Source: Desulfomicrobium sp. UBA5193 (GTDB lineage Bacteria > Desulfobacterota > Desulfovibrionia > Desulfovibrionales > Desulfomicrobiaceae). Taken from it: DNA of 64,000 bases. The DNA lies in NCBI GenBank assembly GCA_002412965.1, contig DHWB01000001.1:124528-188527 (forward strand), read 5' to 3'. This document shows positions 51,806 to 63,398 of the stretch, in pieces. Position 1 is the first letter of the stretch. Every line of letters starts with the position of its first letter. The notes below the pieces were generated by a model. That model worked only from the letters and a program-made list of their open reading frames with translations. It made no database searches and had not been told where the DNA came from. Made by a program: the position numbers and the translations under genes.

Positions 51806-53959
51806 ATGTTTACTTATATTAACAAAAAGATAGCTGTCCAAAAAGTGAAAAGTCTGGAACAGTGGATGGAGAGCAGCTTCGATGTCATTTTTGTTTGCAT
51901 CTGCATTTTTTCAATCCCGATAATTGTGCGGAGCCTGTTTCAGGCTGTACACGATGGGCTGTACTTGAATCTGTTTTTATATGTCGCATGCTATTTGTTT
52001 GGATTATTTATAACTTTCGCAAAGTTTGTTCCTTTTGTTTATCGGGCATGGAGTGGTGTTGGTATACTTTTTCTCGCAGGTGTCATCGCGATATTCACAG
52101 TAGGTCCTTTGGGAAGTGGACGCATATTCCTTTTTGCATCTGGGATATTTGCTACTGTGATTTTAGGAATCAAATCAGGCATATTTGTTTTTATTTTGCA
52201 ATCGATTGTTTTGTTTCTGTTTTCCTATTTGCTTAAGGTCGACTTTCAAACCTGGGCAAACATTGAATTGTATTCTCATGGCTCCTGGATAACTTCTTCA
52301 TCCACATTCATTTTTTTGAGCATCATTTTTGTAATCGCCATAGGCCGCATGATTAACGGGTTGTCATTTACATTCAGTGAATTGCAAAGAGCAAATAATG
52401 ATATTAAAAAGAGTGAGGAGCGTTTCAGGACAATAGTTGAAAATGCGAATGATGTCATATTTTATGTCGATAAAAAGAGTAGGAAGTTAGAATACGTTTC
52501 TCCGATATGCAAATCTATGCTTGGATATGAACAAGCGGATTTGGAAGGGAGGGATTATGCGTCTTTTATTCACAAAGATGATGTGAGTAGAGCTGAAGAG
52601 TTATTGGAAAGAATTTTTGCGGGAACTGCAGCCCAAGAGGAAATAGAATACAGGATACTGCACAAAAACGGGACGTGGAACTGGCATCTGACACGAGGAG
52701 GGTCTCTCAAGGATGCGGATGGCCAAATCTCGGGTATTGTGGGCATTGCCCGCGACGTGACGGAACGCAAGCAGATCGAGCAGGATCTCATCGGCGCTAA
52801 GAATGAGGCCGAGGCCGCCAATAAAGCCAAGTCCGAATTCCTGGCCAACATGAGTCATGAAGTACGCACTCCGCTCAATGGCGTCATGGGCATGCTCCAG
52901 TTTTTGCAAGTCACCGACCTCGACCTCCAGCAGAAGGAGTATGCGGAGACGGCCATCCAGTCATGCCGGCGTCTGAATCGTCTGCTGACCGATATTCTGG
53001 ATTTTTCACGCATAGAGGCGGGGATGCTGTTCATCCAGAGCGCGCCCTTGGATCTGTCTGAAGTGCTCTGCCAAACGAAGGACCTGTTCGCGCCTGTGAC
53101 CCGGGAGAGCGATGTCGCGCTTCATGTCGAAGCGGACCCTTCCATCCCGAAGCGACTGCTCGGCGACGGGGCCCGACTGCAGCAGGTCTTGACCAACATG
53201 GTGGGGAATTCCCTGAAGTTCACCCACGCCGGAAGTGTCATGCTCGAGGTTTCCCGGCTTCCGGCTTTGCGGGATGACGAGTGCCGGGTGTTTTTTTCCG
53301 TGAGCGATACCGGGATTGGCATTCCCGATGATAAACTGGCCTCCCTGTTCAAGCCCTTTTCCCAGGTGAATGAGGGCTATACACGCAGCTATCAGGGGGC
53401 CGGGCTCGGGCTGTCCATTTGCAGACGCCTCGTCGGGCTCATGGGCGGCGGCATTTCCGTTGTCAGCGAACCCGGAGTGGGGACGACGATGTGTTTCAGC
53501 CTGTCGTTTCGCCTGGGGAAGTCCGACGAAAAAAGTTGTCCTCCGCAGGAGTCGCATTTTGTCGCGCATCTGGAAGGGCTGAATCTGCTTTTGGCCGAGG
53601 ACGACCCGTACAGCGGGATCATGGTGGCCAAGCTTCTCGGCAAATTCGGAGCCACGGCGAAACATGTGGCCAATGGCCGGCAGGCGCTGGAGGCTTTGCG
53701 GCAGGAGGACTTCGACCTGGTGCTCATGGACGTGCAGATGCCGGTCATGGACGGGATCGAGGCGACTCTGGCCATTCGCGGCGGAGAAGCCGGGGAGCGT
53801 ATGCGGAATACCCCGATTATCGCTTTGACGGCCTACACCCTGGCGAGCGACAAGGGGAAGTTCGCGCGGGCCGGAATGAATGGTTACGTGCCCAAGCCCG
53901 TTGAGATCGAAGAGCTTTTGCGCGCCATCGAAGAGAGTTTGCGCCAACGCCGCGCATGA
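51806..53959 (+). CDS. Hybrid sensor histidine kinase with membrane sensor, PAS and receiver
   Basis: A 717-residue hybrid kinase. The N-terminal 190 residues have six or so hydrophobic helices (MASE-like integral membrane sensor). A PAS/PAC domain follows (about 205-330; RFRTIVENANDVIFYVDKKS), then HisKA with His351 (MSHEVRTPLNG), HATPase (VSDTGIGIPDDK; GAGLGLSICRRLVGLMGG), and a receiver with Asp642 (LMDVQMPVMDG). The first 930 bp are strikingly AT-rich, while the rest has the window's normal high GC, with the switch near 52735. There is no strong ribosome site; an in-frame GTG 6 codons earlier is possible. No cognate regulator is adjacent. Confidence 0.9.
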   Translation: MFTYINKKIAVQKVKSLEQWMESSFDVIFVCICIFSIPIIVRSLFQAVHDGLYLNLFLYVACYLFGLFITFAKFVPFVYRAWSGVGILFLAGVIAIFTVGPLGSGRIFLFASGIFATVILGIKSGIFVFILQSIVLFLFSYLLKVDFQTWANIELYSHGSWITSSSTFIFLSIIFVIAIGRMINGLSFTFSELQRANNDIKKSEERFRTIVENANDVIFYVDKKSRKLEYVSPICKSMLGYEQADLEGRDYASFIHKDDVSRAEELLERIFAGTAAQEEIEYRILHKNGTWNWHLTRGGSLKDADGQISGIVGIARDVTERKQIEQDLIGAKNEAEAANKAKSEFLANMSHEVRTPLNGVMGMLQFLQVTDLDLQQKEYAETAIQSCRRLNRLLTDILDFSRIEAGMLFIQSAPLDLSEVLCQTKDLFAPVTRESDVALHVEADPSIPKRLLGDGARLQQVLTNMVGNSLKFTHAGSVMLEVSRLPALRDDECRVFFSVSDTGIGIPDDKLASLFKPFSQVNEGYTRSYQGAGLGLSICRRLVGLMGGGISVVSEPGVGTTMCFSLSFRLGKSDEKSCPPQESHFVAHLEGLNLLLAEDDPYSGIMVAKLLGKFGATAKHVANGRQALEALRQEDFDLVLMDVQMPVMDGIEATLAIRGGEAGERMRNTPIIALTAYTLASDKGKFARAGMNGYVPKPVEIEELLRAIEESLRQRRA

Positions 53960-53996
53960 CGGACAAGGTTTTGTTCCATGATCTTGATCACGGCAT

Positions 53997-54019
53997 GAGC
54001 CGGGCAGCTCGCCCGGCTC
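53997..54019. terminator. GC-rich hairpin after the hybrid kinase and ppsA genes
   Basis: GAGCCGGGC and GCCCGGCTC pair perfectly around a 5-nt loop, between two convergent stop codons. No T tract is present, so it may work as a Rho-assisted end or mRNA stabiliser. Confidence 0.5.
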
Positions 54020-54034
54020 TGCCGGTTTGCGGCC

Positions 54035-56446
<2,412 letters not shown>

Positions 56447-56721
56447 GGCAGTCCTCCTTGGGAGTACAAAACGGATGGGGTAGCTTCTTTTTCATGTCAT
56501 GGTGAAACGAATTGTGCAACTCGGGAGACGGTTTGAGGCGGACGGCACGGCCCAGCCCGCAGCGGTGGTTTGCCACGATTTCGGGTTATGGTCGCGGCTA
56601 ATATATGAAAATAAATGAGGATAGCTTCATTGTGACCGTTCTGTGACAATCCTGTTTCCGAATCGTAAAAAAACTTTTCTTAACAGCCAATTTCCTCTAC
56701 AGAGGTCCGGATTTGTCGTCA
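56447..56721. other. Divergent ppsA/phosphate-transporter intergenic region
   Basis: No gene. It holds the ppsA ribosome site at its left end and AT-richer sequence from about 56590 that likely carries the promoter of one or both genes. The PHO-box-like element at its right end is listed separately. Confidence 0.5.
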
Positions 56722-56739
56722 TTGTCATACAACTGTCAC
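56722..56739 (+). promoter_or_regulatory. PHO-box-like element before the phosphate cotransporter gene
   Basis: TTGTCAT-ACAA-CTGTCAC reproduces the PhoB box pattern (two 7-bp CTGTCAT repeats separated by 4 bp) with one change in each repeat. A weaker TTGTCGT lies 9 bp further upstream. It is 20 bp before the ATG of a Na/Pi cotransporter, so phosphate-starvation control is likely. Confidence 0.65.
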
Positions 56740-56759
56740 AATTACCCAATGGATACCCT

Positions 56760-58433
56760 ATGCTCGCTGTTTTGATTCAGACCCTTGGAGGACTTGGACT
56801 TTTTATTCTGGGCATGAAGCTCATGACTGAAGGCCTGCAGATGGCTGCAGGCAACAAGATTCGCAATATTCTGAAAACCGTCTCCAATAATCGGGTCATC
56901 GGCTTCGCCACCGGCGCGGTGGTCACGGCCATGGTCCAGTCGTCCTCGGCGACCACGGTCATGCTGATCAGCTTCGTCACGGCTGGCCTGATGACCCTGA
57001 CTCAGGCTGTGGGCGTCATCCTGGGGTGCAACGTGGGCACGACCATGACCGCCCAGCTCATCGCCTTCAAACTGTCGGATCTGGCTCTGCCGGCCATCGC
57101 CATAGGTGTGCCGCTCAAATATTTCTGCACGCGCAAGAAATACCGCTATATTGGCGAGGTTATCCTGGGTTTTGGCCTGCTCTTCTTCGGTATGACGGTG
57201 ATGGGTGATGGGCTCAAGCCTCTGCGTTTCGACCCGACGTTCATTTCTTTTTTCACCAAGTTTGATGCTTCAACCACCGGCGGTCTCTTGTTGTGCGTGC
57301 TCACCGGCGCGGTTCTGACCATTCTGGTGCAGTCCTCCTCGGCGACCATCGGTTTGACCATGGCCCTGGCTGCTCAGGGACTGCTCGGATTTCCGGCGGC
57401 CATGGCCTTGGTGCTGGGCGAAAATATCGGCACGACCATCACGGCCGAACTGGCCACCATCGGTTCGAGCAACATCAATTCCCACCGGGCGGCCAGGGCG
57501 CACACCATGTTCAATGTGCTCGGGGTGTGCATGATGCTGCTCATTTTTCCGTGGTTTTTGCAAGGCATCGAGTGGGTGACGGGCGAGATTATGGGTGCCA
57601 GTCCCTGGGATACGCAGATCAATGGCGAATATCCCCATGTGGGGCGCTATCTGGCCAACGGGCATACCTTGTTCAATTTCGTCAACGCCATCTTTTTTCT
57701 CATTTTTTTGCCTGTCTTGATCAAGGTCGCCATTTTGCTCTCGCCTAAGGACAAGAGCGAAGGGGACGCCCTCTTTCGTCTCCCGGCATTTGACCAGCAT
57801 GTGGAGGACAACCCCGTGGCGGCCCTGGCCCAGGTCCGGGGCGAGATCCACCGCATGTCCCTGACGGTGCATGCGGCGTACACCAACGCCCTTGATTGCC
57901 TCGAAAAGCGTGACCACCGCACCATCCGTCAGAGACAGCGTTTCGAGGATCAGGTCAACGAGATGCACAAGGCCGTCTCCACGTTTCTGGCCAAGACCAT
58001 GCAAAGCGAGATCAACGAGGAAACCTCGAACGACATCGCGGAGCAGATGCGCGTCGTCAACAACCTCGAACGCATCGGCGACGCCGTGGAGGCGCTTGGG
58101 CTTTTGTGCGAGGATATCGTGGATAAGGAATTGAAGTTCAGTGAAAACGCCATGGGCGACTTTTTCGTTCTTGCCGCCAAGGTTGATGAATTCCTGACGA
58201 TGATCAGCGAAGCCCTGATCAAGGAACCGCAGGGTCTCATGGAAAAGGCCGAAGAGACCGAGCGGACCATCGACGCCATGCGCGAAACCATGCGCGACAC
58301 CCATATAGAACGTCTCAAGGTCGGCAAGTGCGGGATCGAGGGCGGCCTCACGTTTATCAATCTGCTGGCCCGGCTCGAAAAAATCGGCGATTACTGCTAC
58401 TCCATCGCGCGCTCCGTCACCTCCCAGCGCTGA
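56760..58433 (+). CDS. Na/Pi cotransporter family protein with PhoU-like tail
   Basis: A 557-residue membrane protein. Two inverted Na/Pi-cotransport repeats each carry the signature QSSSAT (QSSSATTVML from residue 60; QSSSATIGLTM near 190). Hydrophobic helices extend to about residue 330, and a long cytosolic PhoU-like helical domain (about 345-550; RVVNNLERIGDAVEAL) follows. It imports phosphate with sodium and the tail may regulate this. The frame extends 39 codons upstream, but that part covers the PHO-box-like element; the ATG here matches the family start (LGGLGLFILGMKLM). The ribosome site is weak. A terminator follows. Confidence 0.9.
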   Translation: MLAVLIQTLGGLGLFILGMKLMTEGLQMAAGNKIRNILKTVSNNRVIGFATGAVVTAMVQSSSATTVMLISFVTAGLMTLTQAVGVILGCNVGTTMTAQLIAFKLSDLALPAIAIGVPLKYFCTRKKYRYIGEVILGFGLLFFGMTVMGDGLKPLRFDPTFISFFTKFDASTTGGLLLCVLTGAVLTILVQSSSATIGLTMALAAQGLLGFPAAMALVLGENIGTTITAELATIGSSNINSHRAARAHTMFNVLGVCMMLLIFPWFLQGIEWVTGEIMGASPWDTQINGEYPHVGRYLANGHTLFNFVNAIFFLIFLPVLIKVAILLSPKDKSEGDALFRLPAFDQHVEDNPVAALAQVRGEIHRMSLTVHAAYTNALDCLEKRDHRTIRQRQRFEDQVNEMHKAVSTFLAKTMQSEINEETSNDIAEQMRVVNNLERIGDAVEALGLLCEDIVDKELKFSENAMGDFFVLAAKVDEFLTMISEALIKEPQGLMEKAEETERTIDAMRETMRDTHIERLKVGKCGIEGGLTFINLLARLEKIGDYCYSIARSVTSQR

Positions 58434-58452
58434 ATTCCGTCTGCACGTCCCA

Positions 58453-58488
58453 AAATTCCCGCAAGACACATGTTTTGCGGGAATTTCT
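58453..58488 (+). terminator. Rho-independent terminator of the Na/Pi cotransporter gene
   Basis: AAATTCCCGCAA and TTGCGGGAATTT form a perfect 12-bp stem around a 10-nt loop, ending in TTTCTT, 19 bp beyond the stop. Confidence 0.85.
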
Positions 58489-58573
58489 TGCTTCTCCAGC
58501 CAGCCCCCGGTATTCCTCAAAATAAACCATGTGCGTTTGACGAACCGATTTTTCCGGTTCACCGGGGGGGAAT

Positions 58574-60532
58574 ATGCGATTTGCGGCTTTTGCCTCCATC
58601 CGCGCGAGCCTCATCGTTTTGGTCCTTGCGGCTGTATTGCCGACCCTGGGGATCATGCTCTTCACCGGCTACTCGCTCCGTGAGGCCATGATCCGCAGCG
58701 CCGAAAGTTCGGCCCTGCGCCAGATTCAGGTCATGGCCACCCATCACGGGCAGGTGGTGGACAACACCCGCCTGCTGCTGGCCACTCTGGCCAAGGCGCG
58801 TGAAGTTCAGTTGCTTGATCCCCTTGGTTCCCAGCTTTTGCTCGAAGAAATGCTCGCCCGTAATGTCGCGTACGTTGCGTTGGCCCTGGCCGACCCCAAG
58901 GGCCGCATCGTGGCCGTGTCGCCGGCACAATCCTTTTCCACGGTTGAAAATGAAGCCTATTTTCAGGAAACCGTGCGGGATATGAGCTTTGCCATGGGTT
59001 CCTACCACCTGGTTCCCGCCACCCGGCATGTGGTCATCGAATTTTCCCAGCCAGTGCTGGGCAGGGATGGAATGTTGCGAGGCGTGCTTGTGGCATCCTT
59101 TGATTTGAGTTTTTTCGGGCGTATTTTTGCCGACGCCCATTTGCCTGAAGGGTCCATTTTCACGCTGACCGACGCAGCAGGCATGCGCCTGACCCGTTTT
59201 CCCGAAACGGAAAAGTACACCTGGGTGGCCGATTTGCCCCGGATGGTCGAGCGTATGTCAGGAGCCGAAGAGGAGGGCGTCTTTCTGGAAAAGGGAGTGG
59301 ATGGGGTGCGCCGGCTTTACAGCTTCAAGCGGCTTCAGTTCCAGGACACGCCACTGCAGCATCTCATGATCCGTCTTGGCCAGCCCGAGGATCTGGCCCT
59401 GGCCGAAGCCCGGCGGGCGGTCGTCAGAAATTTGGCGATGCTTGCGCTGGCGGCGCTGCTGGCGTTGCTGGCCGCCTGGTTTGTCGGGGAGTTCACCATC
59501 CTGCGTCGTCTGAAGCTGCTCATGTCTGCCGCCGACCGCCTGGGGACGGGCGATCTGGGCACGCGCACCGGACTTGATTACAGCGACGGGGAGCTGGGGC
59601 GGCTTGCGGCGTCATTCGACCGCATGGCCGAGAGCCTGCAAATACAGGATTTCGACCGGCGGCGGGCAGAGGAGGAGTGCTGCCTTTTGAACACGGACCT
59701 TGAAGAGCGGGTGACCGTGCGCACCACCGAGTTGGCTGAAGCCAACAGGGAGCTGCAGACCGCATTGGAAAATTTGCGTCAGACCCAGGGACAGCTGGTC
59801 ATGTCCGAAAAGCTCGCGGCCTTGGGCGGACTGGTGGCCGGTGTGGCTCACGAAATCAACACGCCCGTGGGTGTGGCCCTGTCCGCCACTTCGACCATGG
59901 CCGAAAAGAACCGGATCTTGAGCGACATGTTTGCAAAAGGCGAAATGAAGCGCTCCGATCTGACAGAGTATCTGGAATCCACCCGCGAGGGGGCGGAGAT
60001 GAGCCTCCTCAATCTGCACCGCGCCTCGGACCTGATCCGCAGCTTCAAGATGGTCGCGGCGGATCAGGTCTCCGAATCCCGGCGCAGCTTCAACGTGCGG
60101 GAGTATATCGGGCAGGTGCTCCTCAGCCTGCGGCCAAAGCTCAAGAAAACGGCGCATCGCGTCGAGGTGGAGTGTGACGGGGACCTGGTCATTGAAAGCT
60201 ACCCGGGTGCTTTCTCCCAGATTTTGACCAATTTTATCGTCAACTCCCTGACCCACGCCTACGACGAAGGTCAGGCCGGTCTGATCCGGATTGAAATCGT
60301 CAAGGCCGACGGCAGATTGAGCCTGACCTATTCCGATGACGGGCGAGGAATCGCCCCGGAATTGCAGGGCAAGATTTTCGAACCCTTTTACACCACGGCA
60401 CGGGCCAAGGGCTCCACGGGCCTTGGTCTGCATATCGTCTTCAACATCGTGACCAATACCCTGGGCGGAACCATCACCTGCTGCAGCGCCCTGGGCCATG
60501 GCACGACGTTTCAGGTGCGCATGTCCGTGTGA
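58574..60532 (+). CDS. Sensor histidine kinase with Cache and HAMP domains
   Basis: A 652-residue membrane kinase. A transmembrane helix (about 10-30) leads to a periplasmic dCache-type sensor (about 40-270; VAYVALALADPKGRIVAVSP, SFDLSFFGRIF), a second transmembrane helix (about 280-300), HAMP (LLMSAADRLGTGDLGTRTG), a coiled-coil (ERVTVRTTELAEANRELQ), a HisKA-like domain with His426 (AGVAHEINTPVGVALS) and an HATPase (DDGRGIAPELQGKIFEPF). GGGGGGA lies before the ATG. The following gene, 11 bp on, encodes a REC-HD-GYP regulator, its probable partner. Confidence 0.9.
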   Translation: MRFAAFASIRASLIVLVLAAVLPTLGIMLFTGYSLREAMIRSAESSALRQIQVMATHHGQVVDNTRLLLATLAKAREVQLLDPLGSQLLLEEMLARNVAYVALALADPKGRIVAVSPAQSFSTVENEAYFQETVRDMSFAMGSYHLVPATRHVVIEFSQPVLGRDGMLRGVLVASFDLSFFGRIFADAHLPEGSIFTLTDAAGMRLTRFPETEKYTWVADLPRMVERMSGAEEEGVFLEKGVDGVRRLYSFKRLQFQDTPLQHLMIRLGQPEDLALAEARRAVVRNLAMLALAALLALLAAWFVGEFTILRRLKLLMSAADRLGTGDLGTRTGLDYSDGELGRLAASFDRMAESLQIQDFDRRRAEEECCLLNTDLEERVTVRTTELAEANRELQTALENLRQTQGQLVMSEKLAALGGLVAGVAHEINTPVGVALSATSTMAEKNRILSDMFAKGEMKRSDLTEYLESTREGAEMSLLNLHRASDLIRSFKMVAADQVSESRRSFNVREYIGQVLLSLRPKLKKTAHRVEVECDGDLVIESYPGAFSQILTNFIVNSLTHAYDEGQAGLIRIEIVKADGRLSLTYSDDGRGIAPELQGKIFEPFYTTARAKGSTGLGLHIVFNIVTNTLGGTITCCSALGHGTTFQVRMSV

Positions 60533-60543
60533 AGAGAGAGAGC

Positions 60544-62106
60544 ATGACCGATAACGATGAGATACTGTTCAAGGATGAAGTTCAGCCTGTCGCCTCCGTT
60601 TCTGAAGCGCAGGAGGGATGGAAAATCCTGATTGTGGATGACGAGGCCGATGTGCACAGTGTGACGGTCTACATGCTCGCCGGTCAGGAGTATCGCGGTC
60701 GAAAATTCAATTTTCTGCATGCCTACAGCGGGGAGGAGGCCAAGGTAGTCCTGATGGAACATCCTGATGTTGCCGTGATCCTGCTCGACGTGGTCATGGA
60801 AACCGATGACAGTGGCCTGCGGCTCGTCAAATACATCCGCGATGAGTTGTGCAATTACGAGGTGCGGATCATCCTGCGCACCGGACAACCCGGCAAGGCA
60901 CCTGCGGCCCAGGTCATCCTCGATTACGACATCGACGACTACAAGGAGAAAACCGAGCTGACCCTGGAAAAGATGTTGGTCACGCTCATCTCGGCCCTGC
61001 GCAGTTACAGCTTCATCACCACCATTGAGAACAACCGCAAAGGCCTGCGGCGGATTATTGAGGCTTCGTCAGACATTTTTGAGCGCCAATCCCTGCAAAA
61101 GCTCGGTTGTGGAGTTTTGAGCCAGCTGACGTCCATTCTCCAGCTCAAAAAAGACGCGGTGTATTCCCACGCATCGGGTCTGGCGGCGTCCGGCATCAAG
61201 GGAAAGTCCATTGTTTTGGCGGCCACGGGGGATTTTTGCGACAGCGTGGAGATGCCCATCGAAGAGGTGAAGGGGGAGATGATGCACCGGGCCTTGGCCC
61301 GGGCCAAGACTCAACCCCACGGCTTTTACTGCGAAGGCGGAAAATGTGCGTGGTATTTTCAGAGCAAGACGGGGTCGGAGAATTTCCTCTATTTCGAAAT
61401 ATCCAAGGATCTGGACGAAAACGATCAGGATCTGCTCGAACTTTTTTTTACCAACGTTTCCCTGGCCTTCGACAACCTGTTTCTGAACAAGGGCATCGAG
61501 GACACGCAAAAGGAGGTCATCTTCCACATCGCCGAGACCATGGAATGCCGCTCGGCCGAGACGGGCAGCCATGTCAGGCGCGTTTCGGAATATGTACGCC
61601 TTTTGGCCCTGAAGTACGGGCTCGGCGAGGAACAGGCGGAGATGCTCAAGCTGGCCTCCACGGCTCACGATCTCGGCAAGATCGGCATTCCCGATTCCAT
61701 CCTGAACAAGCCCGGGCCTCTCACACCCGAAGAATACGAGATCATCAAGAGCCATGTGCAGCGCGGGCACGATCTGCTCATGCGTTCTTCAAGCCCCATC
61801 ATCCAGACGGCGGCGCGCATCATCCTTCTGCACCATGAACGCTGGGATGGTCAGGGCTACCCGCAAGGGCTCGTGGGGGAGGAGACGCACATTCATGGCC
61901 GCATCGTGGCCGTGGCCGATGTCTTCGACGCCCTTTCCAACAAGCGGGTCTATCATGAGGCCTGGACCTGGGACGAAGTGTTCGCCCACTTTCTGGAGGA
62001 GAGCGGCAAGCATTTTGATCCCTGCCTGGTGGATATTCTGCTGGAAAACAGGGATGAGTTCATTGCCATCTGGGAAGAGTATCACGATGAAGGCGCAGCG
62101 TGCTGA
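60544..62106 (+). CDS. Response regulator with REC, DUF3369 and HD-GYP domains
   Basis: A 520-residue two-component output protein. The receiver covers about 25-150 with phospho-accepting Asp82 (VILLDVVME). A DUF3369 region (about 160-320; RGLRRIIEASSDIFERQSL, VYSHASGLAASG) is followed by the HD-GYP domain with His375-Asp376 (TAHDLGKIGIPDSIL) and HHERWDGQGYPQG near 430; all active-site residues seem intact, so it probably hydrolyses c-di-GMP when phosphorylated. GAGAGAGAG lies before the chosen ATG; a GTG 5 codons earlier overlaps the kinase stop. The pairing with the upstream Cache-HAMP kinase suggests one two-component system linking a periplasmic signal to c-di-GMP. Confidence 0.92.
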   Translation: MTDNDEILFKDEVQPVASVSEAQEGWKILIVDDEADVHSVTVYMLAGQEYRGRKFNFLHAYSGEEAKVVLMEHPDVAVILLDVVMETDDSGLRLVKYIRDELCNYEVRIILRTGQPGKAPAAQVILDYDIDDYKEKTELTLEKMLVTLISALRSYSFITTIENNRKGLRRIIEASSDIFERQSLQKLGCGVLSQLTSILQLKKDAVYSHASGLAASGIKGKSIVLAATGDFCDSVEMPIEEVKGEMMHRALARAKTQPHGFYCEGGKCAWYFQSKTGSENFLYFEISKDLDENDQDLLELFFTNVSLAFDNLFLNKGIEDTQKEVIFHIAETMECRSAETGSHVRRVSEYVRLLALKYGLGEEQAEMLKLASTAHDLGKIGIPDSILNKPGPLTPEEYEIIKSHVQRGHDLLMRSSSPIIQTAARIILLHHERWDGQGYPQGLVGEETHIHGRIVAVADVFDALSNKRVYHEAWTWDEVFAHFLEESGKHFDPCLVDILLENRDEFIAIWEEYHDEGAAC

Positions 62107-62128
62107 GGATGGGAGGGGTCAGGAGAGC

Positions 62129-62148
62129 GGGGCGACCGGGGTCGCCCC
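62129..62148. terminator. GC-rich hairpin between convergent genes
   Basis: GGGGCGAC and GTCGCCCC pair perfectly around CGGG, between the HD-GYP regulator and the DJ-1/PfpI stop codons. A T run is missing, so efficiency is uncertain. Confidence 0.5.
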
Positions 62149-62163
62149 GTCAGGGGAAAGGAA

Positions 62164-62742
62164 TCAGATGCTGATCTTTGCGCCGAGCAGGGCCGCGAAT
62201 TTGGAGATCCAGTCCGGATGGGCGGGCCAGGCGGGGGCCGTGACCAGGTTGCCGTCCACGTGGGCCTTGTCGAGGGCGATGTCGGCGTACGTGCCCCCGG
62301 CGATGGTCACATCCGGGCCGCAGGCCGGGTAGGCCGAGCAGCTCTTGCCCTGCAGCACCCCTGCCGCAACCAGCACGAGGGGGCCGTGGCAGATGGCCGC
62401 GATGGGCTTGGCCGCCGCGTCGAATTCGCGCACGATCTCAAGCACCCGCCGGTTCAGGCGGATATATTCCGGGGCGCGTCCGCCAGGCACGACCAAGCCG
62501 ACATAGTCGGCAGTGTTCACGGCGGAAAAGTCCTTGTTCAGGGTGAAATTGTGTCCGCGCTTTTCGCTGTAGGTCTGGTCACCTTCGAAATCATGGATGG
62601 AGGTGCGCACGAAATCCCCGGCGTTTTTGTCAGGACAGACCGCTTCCACGACATAGCCAAGCATGGTCAGGGCTTGAAAGGGCACCATGACTTCATAATC
62701 TTCCACATAATCGCCAACCAGCATCAGTATTTTCTTGGACAT
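62164..62742 (-). CDS. DJ-1/PfpI family protein
   Basis: A 192-residue flavodoxin-like protein. The nucleophile-elbow cysteine is Cys118 in AAICHGPLVLVAAG, and Glu14 in DYVEDYE matches the conserved acidic partner. Bacterial members act as proteases (PfpI), chaperones, glyoxalase III or protein-deglycating enzymes; the residues seen do not decide between these. GAGGAG lies 8 bases before the ATG. A second gene of the same family is cut by the right edge, about 1 kb upstream on the same strand. The low-complexity secreted protein gene starts between them. Confidence 0.9.
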   Translation of the reverse strand: MSKKILMLVGDYVEDYEVMVPFQALTMLGYVVEAVCPDKNAGDFVRTSIHDFEGDQTYSEKRGHNFTLNKDFSAVNTADYVGLVVPGGRAPEYIRLNRRVLEIVREFDAAAKPIAAICHGPLVLVAAGVLQGKSCSAYPACGPDVTIAGGTYADIALDKAHVDGNLVTAPAWPAHPDWISKFAALLGAKISI

Positions 62743-62770
62743 GAGACAAACTCCTCAAGGTTTTAAGCGG

Positions 62771-63277
62771 TTATTTCTTTTTCCCTTTGCCCTGGTCGTT
62801 CTTTTTTCCGTTTCCATTTCCATCAGATCCCTGTCCCCCGCCCTTGCCGGAGGATTGTCCTCCGCCTTGGCCTTGCCCTCCGCCTTTCTTGGACTGCGGC
62901 ATGGCATAGTTGAAATCCCCGCGCTTCAAGGCGTGGAATTCTGCGGAGCCCGGCTTGATGCCCAGCTCCTGGGCCATCGCGCCCCATCCCTTTCCCTTGC
63001 TTGAGCCATAGGTGCGCATGATCCGATCCGTGGGGTATCCGGTCATCCGGCCCAACTGAAAGACCATGAAGGCGTCGGACAGGCTGCCGGTGGTGCCCAC
63101 GATCATCTCCACGTCGCTGTACGGCACTCCGAAATGGGAGCTGACGCTGGTCACGAAACCGTTGCGATCGGCGGCGCCCTGCACGTTCAGGTTGTCAAGG
63201 AAGGTGTCCAGGCCATCGGCGAATGCCGGCGCGGAGCAGAACAGGCAGAGGCAAAGGCTGAAAATCATTTTTTTCAT
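62771..63277 (-). CDS. Secreted protein with glycine/glutamine/lysine-rich tail
   Basis: A 168-residue exported protein. A signal peptide (MKKMIFSLCLCLFCSAPAFA) is followed by a small helical domain (about 25-115; FLDNLNVQGAADRNGFV, then GKGWGAMAQELGIKPGS). The last 45 residues are a low-complexity tail of G, Q, K and S. I have seen the helical part in unnamed secreted proteins of proteobacteria; no function is known to me. The CGGAG site precedes the chosen ATG; the open frame runs 36 codons further, without support. The basic tail could bind nucleic acid or polyanions outside the membrane. Confidence 0.75.
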   Translation of the reverse strand: MKKMIFSLCLCLFCSAPAFADGLDTFLDNLNVQGAADRNGFVTSVSSHFGVPYSDVEMIVGTTGSLSDAFMVFQLGRMTGYPTDRIMRTYGSSKGKGWGAMAQELGIKPGSAEFHALKRGDFNYAMPQSKKGGGQGQGGGQSSGKGGGQGSDGNGNGKKNDQGKGKKK

Positions 63278-63398
63278 GAAAAACTCCGTGGTGTGTGCCC
63301 GTAGCGAGGGGGGGGGCGGTAACTGACAACGCTCTCCTTCATAAGGCCGAACGGTGCGGCAAGGCAACATCCATGAATGTGCCATGGGAATACGAAAT

